Of a stretch of DNA of 40,754 nucleotides, positions 34,201 through 40,754 are shown piece after piece. Below the pieces are notes generated by a model. It was not told where the DNA came from and did not search any database. It saw only the letters and a program-made list of their open reading frames with translations. Made by a program: the position numbers and the translations under genes. The first letter of the stretch is position 1. Every line of letters begins with the position of its first letter. The stretch lies in assembly GCF_020073745.1 (NCBI RefSeq), contig NZ_JAIRAU010000007.1, forward strand, positions 1 to 40,754, in the 5' to 3' direction. The stretch is from Nannocystis pusilla (GTDB taxonomy: Bacteria > Myxococcota_A > Polyangia > Nannocystales > Nannocystaceae).

Positions 34201-34451
34201 GGTGCTGGGGCTACTCGCTCGACGGCCAGCACGGCGACGGCGGCCAGCTGCTCACCGGCAACACCTACACGCTCTCGCCGGTGAAGTTCGCGGTGGCCAG
34301 CGAGATCTCCCGCGTCGTCGCCGGCAACTCGCTCACCTGCATCGAGACCGCGGGCGAGTGGAGCTGCGTCGGCTTCCGCGCCACCGGCCAGCTCGGCAAC
34401 GGCACCACCGTCGAGCCGGTCGTGCCCACGCCGACCTTCTTCGGCCTGTGA
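31239..34451 (+). CDS. Giant lipoprotein: Ser/Thr linker, five DUF4215 repeats and an RCC1 propeller
   Basis: About 1070 residues (ATG 31239, or 31260: MQSSKRPFAWLPALFSGAAF). The signal ends MLAACSDD. Then come a Ser/Thr/Glu linker (to about residue 115), five DUF4215 Cys-rich units (e.g. CGDSVIDAGETCDDGNTDVG, DGCDADC; positions 31588-32270) and about a dozen RCC1-type units, each with the signature 'CA+...G.V.CWG.N...QLG.G' (VWCWGDNLDSQLG, YCWGQNTDGQLGDGT, VRCWGDNSQRQLGQGG). They should form one or two seven-bladed propellers outside the cell. Such proteins may bind surface polymers or partner proteins; not known. The frame is unbroken throughout, unlike two neighbouring lipoproteins. Confidence 0.92.
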   Translation: MAYRRSRMQSSKRPFAWLPALFSGAAFMLAACSDDTSSATQDEPDTSSTSASSTSESSTGEPVPTTGAPTTTTTSTTGEPEPTTSTSTSTTEPESTSTTTSTTEPDTTSSSTEPRPGCGDSVIDAGETCDDGNTDVGDGCDADCGQESGFACDGEPSVCSAVCGDGLVVGGETCDDGNTDVGDGCDALCAPEPGFACDGEPSVCMAACGDGITAGGETCDDGNSDAGDGCDALCATEPGWSCAGAPSTCTPACGDGLVLPGLEDCDDGNLTAGDGCSDACEVEVGWACAGEPSACVTTCNDGVVAGAEACDDGNIATGDGCSPLCLVDYGWGCSGSPSVCNETAALAAVALGGFGGCVLTTTGDVACFGRNTSGEVGNGTTNVETHMPALALTGAVAVTAGEEHHCAIRAAGDVWCWGDNLDSQLGPLAPAPADKSQPVEVTGMPAAAAIDAGDDHTCVLDTAGLVWCWGDNSQRQLGHGGNDVVDDATPKVVPMPGGLAAVDLGLGDDHSCAVLADGSVACWGDDALGQLGDGVAGTDSGSATLVPGLAGMVFVDVEGGQFNTCATTNLGELYCWGQNTDGQLGDGTTMNSATPLPVALPAEVDAFSLGDDFACALLVTDEVLCWGEAEDFQAGTRDLVDQLTPLPVAELPAGDIEDLEAGARGVCIVAAGERYCWGYSDLGNLGIAPQNELEPSPVGFSGPVAELALDRPEYRGVLCGVLVDGTVECSGQGTLVSNSAATGAAGYFEPISYHLTVPTQLPALANVQTMGMGDGFACAATLDDVRCWGDNSQRQLGQGGVDTTDILIPTPVVGLGAVDELELGAGNACVRTGGNVQCWGDNAQFQTGAPGTTEDQSAPVTVVGLSDAVDLALGLNHACAVRATGEVVCWGDDSQGGLGDGDNNPDDSALPVTVTGVAPGATAVVAGENHACALAGGQVYCWGNGQALGQGVDVDSDTALLVPGVTSIVQIDAGWNYNCALDDAGDVWCWGYSLDGQHGDGGQLLTGNTYTLSPVKFAVASEISRVVAGNSLTCIETAGEWSCVGFRATGQLGNGTTVEPVVPTPTFFGL

Positions 34452-34469
34452 CGCGCGGGCTGTGTCACG

Positions 34470-34488
34470 GCCCCGGCGCTGCCGGGGC
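34470..34488. terminator. Hairpin terminator between convergent genes
   Basis: GCCCCGGC (34470-34477) and GCCGGGGC (34481-34488) form an 8-bp GC stem around GCT, in the 42 bases between the stops of the RCC1 lipoprotein and the P450. It has no U-tract but is the only strong stem here and would serve both strands. Confidence 0.55.
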
Positions 34489-34493
34489 GCGGG

Positions 34494-35723
34494 TCAGCGC
34501 CGGACCCGGAGCGGGAGGGAGTTCAGGCCGCGGACCGACTGCGAGCGCCGCCAGGTGAGCTGGGAGCGCGGCACGGCCAGCTGGAGGTCGGTGTACCGCT
34601 GCAGGATCGCGCGGAAGGCGAGCTTCGCCTCGAGCCGCGCGAGCGGAGCGCCGAGGCAGAAGTGCGGCCCGAAGCCGAACGCGACGTGTCGGTTCGGTTG
34701 GCGCCCGACGTCGAACCGCTCCGGGTCTTCGAAGTGCGTCTCGTCGTGGTTCGCCGAGGCGAGGATCGGGCACACCGCTTCGCCCTTGCGGATCGGCACG
34801 CCGCACAGCTCGGTGTCCTCGCAGGCGAAGCGCGGCGCGTTGAGCTGGACCGGGCTGGTGTACCTCAGCATCTCCTCGACCGCGCCGTCCAGCAGCTCGG
34901 GGTGCGCGCGCAGGCGCTCGAGCTGATCGGGGTGCTCCAGCAGCGCGAGCACGCCGTTGCCGATCAAGTTGACGGTCGTCTCGTGCCCCGCGAGGAGGAT
35001 GATGAGGGTCGACGCGACGAGCTCGTCGAAGCTCAGCTTGTCACCCGCCTCCTCGGCCTCGACCAGGGCGCTGAGCAGATCTTCGCCCTTGTTCTTGCGG
35101 CGCTCGGCGATGAGCTGCCGCAGGAAGCGGTTGATCTTGATCATGTTGGGGAAGTTTGTGAGAAGCTCCAGCCAACCGGCGCCGTCGAGCTCCAGAATGC
35201 CCTTCATCCAGTGATGGAAGTGTCGTCGATAGCGTTCGTCCACCCCCATCATGTCGGAGATCACCGCGACCGGCAGCGGCAGCGCGAGGTCGGCGATCAT
35301 GTCCATCGTGCCGCGCGCGTCGGCTGCAGCCAGCAACCCGTCGGCGAGCTGGGCGATCCGCTGCTCGAGCGCCGCGACGCGCATCGGCGTGAACGCCTTG
35401 TGCGCGAGCGTCCGCAGCCGCCGGTGGTCGACCCCGTCCTTCATCACCATCGACTCGGTGACGCCCATCGACAGCCGCGACTCGATCCACGACACCTTGT
35501 GCCCGGCGGTGCGCTTGTCGCTGGCGAAGCGCTCGACATCCTTGATCAGCGCCATCACATCGTCATAGCGCGAGACGTAGTAGCTCTCGCCGCGGCGCCC
35601 CTGATTCAGGCGGACGATCGGCATCTCGCGCCGCAGCTGCGCGTAGAAGGGATACGGGTCGCGACGAAACTCCGGCGTCGTGAAGTGAAACGGCGGCGTC
35701 GGCGCGGTGGGCGTGGCGGTCAT
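34494..35723 (-). CDS. Cytochrome P450
   Basis: A 409-residue soluble bacterial P450 of class I type. ATG 35723 (MTATPTAPTPPFHFTTPEFR) has GGAG seven bases upstream. Motifs: DHRRLRTLAHKAFTP (C helix region), LLAGHETTVNLIGNG (I helix with acid-Thr pair), EEMLRY (ExxR), FGFGPHFCLGAPLARLE (heme-Cys loop). Members of this CYP107-like group hydroxylate or epoxidise natural products and xenobiotics with an external ferredoxin; none is next to it, and the substrate cannot be read. Divergent from a TetR gene across about 95 bases with a palindrome, so probably repressed by it. Confidence 0.95.
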   Translation of the reverse strand: MTATPTAPTPPFHFTTPEFRRDPYPFYAQLRREMPIVRLNQGRRGESYYVSRYDDVMALIKDVERFASDKRTAGHKVSWIESRLSMGVTESMVMKDGVDHRRLRTLAHKAFTPMRVAALEQRIAQLADGLLAAADARGTMDMIADLALPLPVAVISDMMGVDERYRRHFHHWMKGILELDGAGWLELLTNFPNMIKINRFLRQLIAERRKNKGEDLLSALVEAEEAGDKLSFDELVASTLIILLAGHETTVNLIGNGVLALLEHPDQLERLRAHPELLDGAVEEMLRYTSPVQLNAPRFACEDTELCGVPIRKGEAVCPILASANHDETHFEDPERFDVGRQPNRHVAFGFGPHFCLGAPLARLEAKLAFRAILQRYTDLQLAVPRSQLTWRRSQSVRGLNSLPLRVRR

Positions 35724-35801
35724 GGCGGTCTCCAGGCGAGCGGATCGAGGGCCGCGTCTGCGGGGCGGCATCTTCGCGTGCGCACTCGAAAAAATAGGAT
35801 A

Positions 35802-35816
35802 TGACACCGAGTGCCA
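35802..35816. promoter_or_regulatory. Likely TetR operator between P450 and TetR genes
   Basis: TGACACCGAGTGCCA: near-perfect inverted repeat TGACAC/GTGCCA (one mismatch) with a 3-base centre, next to the AT-rich AAAAAATAGGATAT (35790-35801), which could hold the -10 elements. It lies directly before ATG 35819. Confidence 0.5.
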
Positions 35817-35818
35817 AA

Positions 35819-36418
35819 ATGCAACAGCAGAGCAAGCCGGGACGACCCACCGAGGCGGACACGCGCCAGATCGCCCAGGTCGCGTTGCGGCTGTTCGAGC
35901 AGCGGGGCTTCGAAGCCGTCACCATGGAGGATGTCGCGAAGGCCGCGTCCGTCAGCCGCCGCACCCTGTTCCGCCATTTTCCGTCGAAGGCGGACCTGGT
36001 GTGGACCGGCACGGACGAGCTGCTCGGTACGCTGAAGTCGCTCGCCGCGCCGTATGCGGGGCGCAAGCTGGCGATCGGCGCCATCGTGTCGGAGCTGTTC
36101 GTCCCGGTGCTCGCGGCGCTCGACGAGCGCGAGACCGCCGAGTTCGCGCGTCGCCGCCTCAAGCTGATCGCGGGCGCCCCCACGCTGCTGACCCACCGCA
36201 CCCTGCAGGAGGCCGCCGCGCTGCTCGTGCCGCTCATCGACGCCGACGCGCTGCCGGGCTGCGCTTCGCCCCCGCTGGTCGCCCACACGCTGGTCGCCGC
36301 GGCCTTCGCCGCGCTGCAATGGTGGGGCGAACACGGCGAAGGCCGGAGCGCCCGCGAGACAATGCTCGGAGCGCTGCAGGGGATCGCCCTGGGCCGCGGG
36401 CCTACGGCAGGTTCTTGA
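35819..36418 (+). CDS. TetR-family regulator, divergent to the P450
   Basis: A 199-residue protein from ATG 35819 (MQQQSKPGRPTEADTRQIAQ). ATG 35801 is also in frame, but that codon overlaps the palindromic operator, so the later start is preferred. HTH: QIAQVALRLFEQRGFEAVTM, DVAKAASVSRRTLFRHFPSK. The C-terminal domain is helical (MftR/TetR_C-like). It probably senses the P450 substrate or product and controls both genes. Its last 17 bases overlap the end of the convergent lipoprotein gene. Confidence 0.93.
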   Translation: MQQQSKPGRPTEADTRQIAQVALRLFEQRGFEAVTMEDVAKAASVSRRTLFRHFPSKADLVWTGTDELLGTLKSLAAPYAGRKLAIGAIVSELFVPVLAALDERETAEFARRRLKLIAGAPTLLTHRTLQEAAALLVPLIDADALPGCASPPLVAHTLVAAAFAALQWWGEHGEGRSARETMLGALQGIALGRGPTAGS

Positions 36419-37022
36419 ACCGCGCGCCGGAGAACCACGCCTCGATCGCGCTCGCCTCGGCGGCGAAGACGTCCGGCAGGCCCTCGGCGCTGACGACGAA
36501 CACGTGGTCGCCGGCGGTCTGGACGAGCTCGCGCTTGCGGATCTCGCCCATGCTCGCGTGGACGGCGGAGATCTGCAGCTCGTGCCCGGGCTTGCCGGCG
36601 CGGGTGGTCGGCTTCGCCTCGGTGATCTCGAACTTCTCGAACAGCTTCTGGTAGGTGGACGGGAACACGTCCGTCGCCAGCTGCTCGGCGCTGCGGACCT
36701 GATCGGGCGGGACCGCGTAGTCCTTGGCCAGCAGGAAGAAGAAGCGCGACTTGTCGGTGCGCCGGCACTTGATGAGCGTCGCCTCCTGACCGGGCTCGGT
36801 CGCGGTCTGCTCGACGCAATCCCAGCCGTCACCTGACGGGCGCGGAGCCGCGACCAGGCCGTCCTTGCTGGCGAACAGCGCGGGCTCGGCCGCGGGGGCC
36901 GGCTCGGCCGGGGCGGCGGCCGGCGACTTGGATGTCTCCACGGGCATGTTCGAAGGGCCAGGTTGACCGCCGTCGCACGCGGCGGCCAGGAGGGCGGGGA
37001 GGAGGAGGTGCGCGCGGAGCAT
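36402..37022 (-). CDS. Putative lipoprotein, unknown function
   Basis: A 206-residue protein from ATG 37022 (MLRAHLLLPALLAAACDGGQ), with lipobox LAAAC at residue 16, then a Pro/Ala-rich linker and a folded part with KDGLVAAPRPSGDGWDCVEQ, CRRTDKSRFFFLLAKDYAVP, PSTYQKLFEKFEITEAKPTT, HVFVVSAEGLPDVFAAEASA: a single alpha/beta domain ending FSGARFKNLP. It resembles small secreted proteins of the PsbP/DUF1795 kind but no firm match. The linker piece GPSNMPVE is encoded by a copy of the dispersed repeat (36942-36962). Confidence 0.8.
   Translation of the reverse strand: MLRAHLLLPALLAAACDGGQPGPSNMPVETSKSPAAAPAEPAPAAEPALFASKDGLVAAPRPSGDGWDCVEQTATEPGQEATLIKCRRTDKSRFFFLLAKDYAVPPDQVRSAEQLATDVFPSTYQKLFEKFEITEAKPTTRAGKPGHELQISAVHASMGEIRKRELVQTAGDHVFVVSAEGLPDVFAAEASAIEAWFSGARFKNLP
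36942..36962. repeat. Dispersed hairpin repeat copy R8 (inside a gene)
   Basis: The core CATGTTCGAAGGGCCAGG matches copy R6 in 15 of 18 positions. It lies in the flexible linker just after the lipidated Cys of the lipoprotein gene, where an insertion would be tolerated. Confidence 0.5.
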
Positions 37023-37275
37023 GGAACGATCATACTGGACCGGAGGGTCGCGGCCGGTCAAGCGGAGCGGCCTCGCCCGCAGGACAGGCGCGATCGTCGA
37101 TGTGACCACGATGGCCCGGCTCAGGGCGACTTCCTCGCCGTCACCGGCGAACGTCAAGTCGGCCATGTCGGGCCCGATGCGCGCGTGCCAGGCTCAGGCG
37201 TCTTCACCGGGCGATGAGGCAGTACAGTGGGAGCTCGCGGCTCGCTGTCTTTATTGTGTGCCGTGCTCCGAGGCC
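37023..37275. other. Intergenic, nothing recognised
   Basis: 253 bases between the lipoprotein start and the stop of the DUF2383-like gene (both minus strand). No convincing gene; should hold the lipoprotein promoter. Confidence 0.35.
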
Positions 37276-37739
37276 TCAGAGCATCGGACGCGTGGGCCGA
37301 GTGGTGATCACGTCGCGCAGCCCCTGAAGGCGCTCGCCATTCCGCTTGCAGCGGTCCATGCCCTCGTGGATCCGCCGAACGAGGTCGGGCGAGAACCCCT
37401 CCGCCGCGAGAGCCCGCTCGTGCACCGCGATCCCGCCCTCCTCGCCGAGCTGTAGCAGCTGCAGCGGGACTTCGTCATTGACCAGCGCGGTCAAGGATCC
37501 GATCGCGTTGAACATGTTGCCCCAGGCTCCCGGGCCGTCCGGGGCGACGATGCCGTGGCGCTTGAGCTCGAGCTCGAGCTGCGCCACCGCCTCACGGTGC
37601 CCCGCCGCGATGTCCTTGAGGGCCGGCTCCTCGGGCTGGCCGGCGAACTTCTCCAGCGCACGTGCGTAAGCCTCGACGGCGGTGGCGCCGCCGCGAACAG
37701 CGTGATCAATGCTTCCTGAGCCTCGGAAGGCAGTGACAT
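37276..37739 (-). CDS. DUF2383/ferritin-like protein with one frameshift
   Basis: Read across one indel this is about 154 residues. ATG 37739 gives MSLPSEAQEALITLF; the frame is then short by one base in the GCGCCGCCGCGAAC stretch (37685-37698), after which ATAVEAYARALEKFAGQPEE, PALKDIAAGHREAVAQLELE, LKRHGIVAPDGPGAWGNMFN then AIGSLTALVNDEVPLQLLQLG follow. The four-helix pattern, with E and H on helix faces (AGHREAV, LQLGEEGGIAVHERAL), matches DUF2383/ferritin-like stress proteins. The C-terminal tail is basic. Without the indel it would be a normal cytosolic protein. Function not assigned. Confidence 0.7.
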
Positions 37740-38025
37740 TCCGACAACTATGGGTGAGGGACGGAGCCTGTCAATTGGCGTCGCCTCCGCACGGATACCG
37801 ACGTCACCGATCACGACCGCAGTGCGAGGCCGAGGCCGGCGCTGCGAGAGCGTCCGGACTGCACCGACCGGCCGGCCGCGACATCGCTCGGGCTTTCGTC
37901 GACCCCCGACGATGGCCGCGACAGCGGGTGGCTTTTCGCTTGCCTGACGGGTTAGAGCAGTGGTTCATCCGATCCTGCGCGCAGACCCGAGAGCCGCGCC
38001 CTGAATCGGAGCGCCGGCTCGCGGC
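37740..38025. other. Intergenic, nothing recognised
   Basis: 286 bases between two minus-strand genes. No convincing ORF, terminator or promoter. Confidence 0.35.
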
Positions 38026-39489
38026 TCACTGTTGGAAACAATAGATCGACGACGGGCGGGCGCACGAGTCGCCCGTGCATGACTCGGTCCAGTCGTCGTC
38101 CTTCTCTTTGGCGTTGCCCCACAGACCGCTGCCGGAGTCCTTCGTCCAGTTGCTGCAGCTCCAGAACTCGTCTTGGAGGGTGCCGTTCTTGCGGGTCGCG
38201 GTCCAGACGGAGGCGCGGGCGTTGAGGCCGCAGTGGGGGCCGCCGAAGGGGACAGGGCCGCCGGTCTCGGTGATGTCGATGGGGTGGTCGATGTCGCCGT
38301 CGACGAGGTCGGCCCAGTCGTCGGCGATCTTGACGCCGTTGGGGAGGACGTAGGGGACGGCGGCGTGGGTCATGCGCGTGGCGGGCGAGGCCTCGATGGT
38401 GCTGAGCCAGGCCATGTAGGTGCCGGGGAGGCCGGCGGCCTGGGCGAGCTGCTGGCACTTGAGGTCGGCGCCGGCAAGGCCGCCGAGGTTGCCCTTGTAG
38501 AGCTGGCTGCTGACGAAGACGAGCTTCTGCGCGACGGTGACGCTGCAGTCGCTCTCGCAGCCGTCGCGGTCGACGAGGTTGCCGTCGTCGCACTGCTCGA
38601 GGCCGGCGTGGACGAAGCCGTCGCCGCAGCTGGCGGCCTTGCAGGTGGAAAGGCAGGCGTCGGTGTCGAGGGCGTTGCCGTCGTCGCACTGCTCGAGGCC
38701 GGCGTGGACGAAGCCGTCGCCGCAGCTGGCGGCCTTGCAGGTGGAAAGGCAGGCGTCGGTGTCGTCCATGTTCGCGTCGTCGCAGTCCTCGCCGGCCTGG
38801 ACGAGGCCGTCGCCGCAGGTCGCGGGGGCGCAGAGGTTGGTGCAGGCGTCGGTGTCGTCGAGGTTGCCGTCGTCGCACTGCTCGCCCGGGCCGAGGATGC
38901 CGTCGCCGCAGAGGGCGTGCTGGCAGGCCGCGGTGCAGGCGTCGGTGTCGTCGAGGTTGCCGTCGTCGCACTGCTCGCCCGGGCCGAGGATGCCGTCGCC
39001 GCAGAGGGCGTGCTGGCAGGCCGCGGTGCAGGCGTCGGTGTCGTCGAGGTTGCCGTCGTCGCACTGCTCGCCGGGGCCGAGGATGCCGTCGCCGCAGACG
39101 ATCGAGGCACCCGTGGAGGCGTCGGTGTCGGAGGTGTCGGAGGCGTCGGTGGCGGAGGCGTCGGTGTCGGTTGCGTCGGTGGCAGAGATGCCGTCGGTGC
39201 CGGTGGTGGCGGTGTCACCGTCGGTGGTGCCGACCGTGAGCGTGGAGCCGGTGGCCGAGCTGCCGCCGTCGGTGGCCGAGCCGCCCGAGGCGCCGGACGG
39301 GCCGTCGCTGGTGGTCGGCGGACCGTCGCTGGTGGTCGACTCGGTCGCACTGGAGGCGGTCGAGGTCGCGGACGTGGTATCGCCGCCGGTGCTCGACACG
39401 TCGGTGCCCGCGCCGCCGTTGCTGCAGCCCGCGGCGGTCGCCAGCAGGAGGAGAGCGCTCAAGGTCGAACGATGCATGGGTGTGGACAT
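38026..39489 (-). CDS. Lipoprotein: Ser/Thr linker, six DUF4215 repeats, DUF1554 lectin-like domain
   Basis: A 487-residue protein from ATG 39489 (or 39477, [17 protein letters not shown] then CS). A long Thr/Ser/Asp/Gly linker leads to six DUF4215 units ([20 protein letters not shown] and relatives), followed by a C-terminal domain with [86 protein letters not shown] and the final YCFQQ: the DUF1554 (endostatin/C-type-lectin-like) pattern. The whole should be a lipid-anchored stalk bearing a ligand-binding head. The repeats are nearly identical at DNA level, so copy number may change. Confidence 0.92.
   Translation of the reverse strand: MSTPMHRSTLSALLLLATAAGCSNGGAGTDVSSTGGDTTSATSTASSATESTTSDGPPTTSDGPSGASGGSATDGGSSATGSTLTVGTTDGDTATTGTDGISATDATDTDASATDASDTSDTDASTGASIVCGDGILGPGEQCDDGNLDDTDACTAACQHALCGDGILGPGEQCDDGNLDDTDACTAACQHALCGDGILGPGEQCDDGNLDDTDACTNLCAPATCGDGLVQAGEDCDDANMDDTDACLSTCKAASCGDGFVHAGLEQCDDGNALDTDACLSTCKAASCGDGFVHAGLEQCDDGNLVDRDGCESDCSVTVAQKLVFVSSQLYKGNLGGLAGADLKCQQLAQAAGLPGTYMAWLSTIEASPATRMTHAAVPYVLPNGVKIADDWADLVDGDIDHPIDITETGGPVPFGGPHCGLNARASVWTATRKNGTLQDEFWSCSNWTKDSGSGLWGNAKEKDDDWTESCTGDSCARPSSIYCFQQ
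38581..39097 (-). repeat. Near-identical tandem units inside the DUF4215 lipoprotein gene
   Basis: A 93-bp unit (31 codons) begins at 38842, 38935 and 39028; the first two copies are identical and the third differs by one base over its 72-base start. A second kind of unit, 96 bp, is at 38581 and 38677 and is identical over 87 bases. Perfect identity at silent sites points to recent duplication or gene conversion. Confidence 0.8.
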
Positions 39490-39703
39490 TTGCGAATGGT
39501 GGCAGTCGAATCGCCGATGGCGGCGACGGAGCGCGCGGCGATCCGGCCGCGCGCGCCGGCGGCTCGACTTCGGTGAGGTCGAGCCGCGGCGCAAGGCGAG
39601 AGAGACGACGCGATGTCGGGCGCGGAGGTCGGCGCGGGCGCTGAATGCCGGGCGCGAGGCGAGCGGGCTGCTCGTGAGCCGCGGCCGGTCGCGCTCGATG
39701 CAG
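39490..39703. other. Intergenic, nothing recognised
   Basis: 214 bases that should carry the promoter of the DUF4215/DUF1554 gene. No clear element seen; Arg-rich open frames through it are not credible. Confidence 0.35.
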
Positions 39704-40036
39704 CTACATGCTCTTGATCTTGGTGCAGGCGGCTTCGTTCTTGTCCTCGTTGCACATGCGCGCGCAGGCGTCCTTGCCCTCGAGCTCACAGAGGGCCACG
39801 GTGACGCGGTCGTCGGCCGCGCAGGCGTCGGGATCGCCCTTGCCGGCGGCGCAGGCGACCGAGCAGAGGTTGATCGCGGTCGTGACGTGCTTGCCGGCCT
39901 CGGGGCTGCGCTTGTCGCTGGCGGCCACGTAGGCGTCGGCCGCCTTGACGCACTCTACGACGAACGCCGACTTCTTGCTGCAGCCCGCGCCGGCGAAGAG
40001 CCCGAAGAGTGCCACGATGATGAAGGTCCTGTGCAT
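39704..40036 (-). CDS. Small Cys-rich lipoprotein
   Basis: A 110-residue protein from ATG 40036 ([20 protein letters not shown]), with Cys19 as lipidation site. The mature part has eight Cys in the order [59 protein letters not shown]: helical, with regularly spaced Cys pairs likely forming disulfides in a small helical hairpin. Family unknown; such tiny Cys-helical lipoproteins occur repeatedly in these genomes. The larger frame to 40606 is not used. Confidence 0.82.
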   Translation of the reverse strand: MHRTFIIVALFGLFAGAGCSKKSAFVVECVKAADAYVAASDKRSPEAGKHVTTAINLCSVACAAGKGDPDACAADDRVTVALCELEGKDACARMCNEDKNEAACTKIKSM

Positions 40037-40140
40037 GCGCCGAATGATGCCCCGAAGCCGGACCGCCGCCGTCGCACACCCTACGTAGGCGCGCGCGACG
40101 GGTCGGCTCGAATTGCGTAGCGCCGCGAGGGCCGGGGCCG

Positions 40141-40752
40141 CTACCCGGGCGGCAGGCGGGCGAGCTCCTGCCGCAGGGCGCGGGAGCGGGCCTGCTCGGC
40201 CGGGGCGGCGGCGAGGGCCCGAACGGCGAGGTCGCGGGCGTCGTCGTGGTCGCCGGCGTCGCGGGCGGCCCGGGCGGCGAGCAGGAGGGCGAGGGCGCGG
40301 ACGTTGCCGTCGCCGACGTTGGCGCGGGCGACCGCTTCGAGGGCGTCGGCGCGGGCGGCCGCGAGGTCGCGCAGGTCGAGCCGCGCGAGCGCACGGGTGA
40401 CGAGGAAGGCGGCGAGCTGGGGGCTCTGCTCGCCGAAGACGGCGCGGCCCCGGGTCAAGGCGGCCTCGGCGGCCTCGGCGGCCTCGGCGGCCCGACCCTC
40501 GCAGAGGGCGACCTTGGCCCGGGTGTTTTCGAGGTGGGGGGTGAGCGGGTCGCTGGTCGGGAGGATCGCACGCGCCTCGGTGATGGCCTCGCGGGCGGCG
40601 GGGCAACGCCCGAGCGCCAGGAGGTCGGCGGCGACGCCGTTGTGGGCGAGGGCGACCTTGGCGTGCTCGCGGCCGAAGCGGGCGGTCCAGATCTCGCGGG
40701 CGCGCCGGTGGTGTTCGAGGGCGGCGGCGGGATCGTCGAGCTTGTAGTAGGT
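40141..40752 (-). CDS. C-terminal part of a TPR protein, running off the right edge
   Basis: The frame is open to the window edge and its 203 visible residues read as TPR units: TYYKLDDPAAALEHHRRARE then IWTARFGREHAKVALAHNGV, AADLLALGRCPAAREAITEA, RAILPTSDPLTPHLENTRAK, FGEQSPQLAAFLVTRALARL. The motif 'Y...D...A...++RA..I....FG..HP.VA...+NLG' is the one found in the tail of myxobacterial Ser/Thr kinases, so the gene is likely another kinase-TPR fusion whose start lies outside. Ends RLPPG. Confidence 0.85.
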   Translation of the reverse strand, partial: TYYKLDDPAAALEHHRRAREIWTARFGREHAKVALAHNGVAADLLALGRCPAAREAITEARAILPTSDPLTPHLENTRAKVALCEGRAAEAAEAAEAALTRGRAVFGEQSPQLAAFLVTRALARLDLRDLAAARADALEAVARANVGDGNVRALALLLAARAARDAGDHDDARDLAVRALAAAPAEQARSRALRQELARLPPG

Positions 40753-40754
40753 GC

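Noticed and set aside
38581..39097. Tandem repeats as a CRISPR or minisatellite outside genes
   Set aside because: They lie within an open reading frame with 31- or 32-codon period and encode DUF4215 units.

Overview
The window comes from a high-GC (about 70%) soil-type myxobacterium, most like the Nannocystis group (Polyangia). The clues are many lipoproteins with long Ser/Thr linkers, DUF4215 Cys-rich repeats (CGDG...C-DDGN), an RCC1 propeller lipoprotein, a Ser/Thr kinase with a TPR tail, and a pair of ADYC-like secreted proteins. This placement rests on protein style, not on a marker gene. No rRNA, tRNA, CRISPR array or complete insertion sequence was seen.

Layout. 264-1288: a secreted protein with a Cys-rich hydrophobic C-terminus, coupled to a small membrane protein. 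1439-2524: an unknown cytosolic protein. 2805-6387: three lipoproteins, one broken by two single-base indels. 6529-7182: an unknown protein. 7250-13737 (minus strand): a six-gene operon for a soluble NAD-dependent molybdenum formate dehydrogenase, in the order nitrate-reductase-associated protein, fdhD, fdsG, fdsB, fdsA, fdsD. 13943-14596: a divergent pentapeptide-repeat protein. 14611-17978: a Tat-exported sulfite-oxidase-type molybdoenzyme, a small membrane protein and a pectinacetylesterase-like lipoprotein. 18293-18391: a 32-residue peptide gene with a near-perfect ribosome binding site. 18922-20312: an AhpD-like protein and an ECF41 sigma factor behind a good ECF41-type promoter. 20421-21206: two gene remnants (Fic C-terminus and FAD monooxygenase C-terminus) joined where one deletion removed both 5' ends, followed by a TetR gene. 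22375-25139: tandem paralogous ADYC-like proteins. 25470-28478: the TPR kinase. 28521-29468: a DUF4241 protein. 29604-34451: two DUF4215 lipoproteins facing outward, one frameshifted. 34494-36418: a P450 and a TetR, divergent around a palindrome. 36402-40036: further lipoproteins and a frameshifted DUF2383-like gene. 40141 to the right edge: the C-terminus of a TPR protein.

Functional themes. Two molybdenum enzymes lie close together: a cytosolic formate dehydrogenase that would feed NADH, and an exported sulfite-oxidase fold enzyme. FdhD and the nitrate-reductase-associated family protein are cotranscribed with the first. The rest is mostly cell-surface material and one-gene regulators next to their probable targets.

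Most unusual points: a dispersed family of short hairpin repeats (core like CATGTCCGAAGGGACAG, about eight copies, in terminators, promoter regions and inside two genes); the 32-residue peptide; the Cys-rich bacteriocin-like protein with its membrane partner; the double-truncation scar; and four single-base indels in three otherwise well-preserved genes, which look like either sequence errors or very recent decay.
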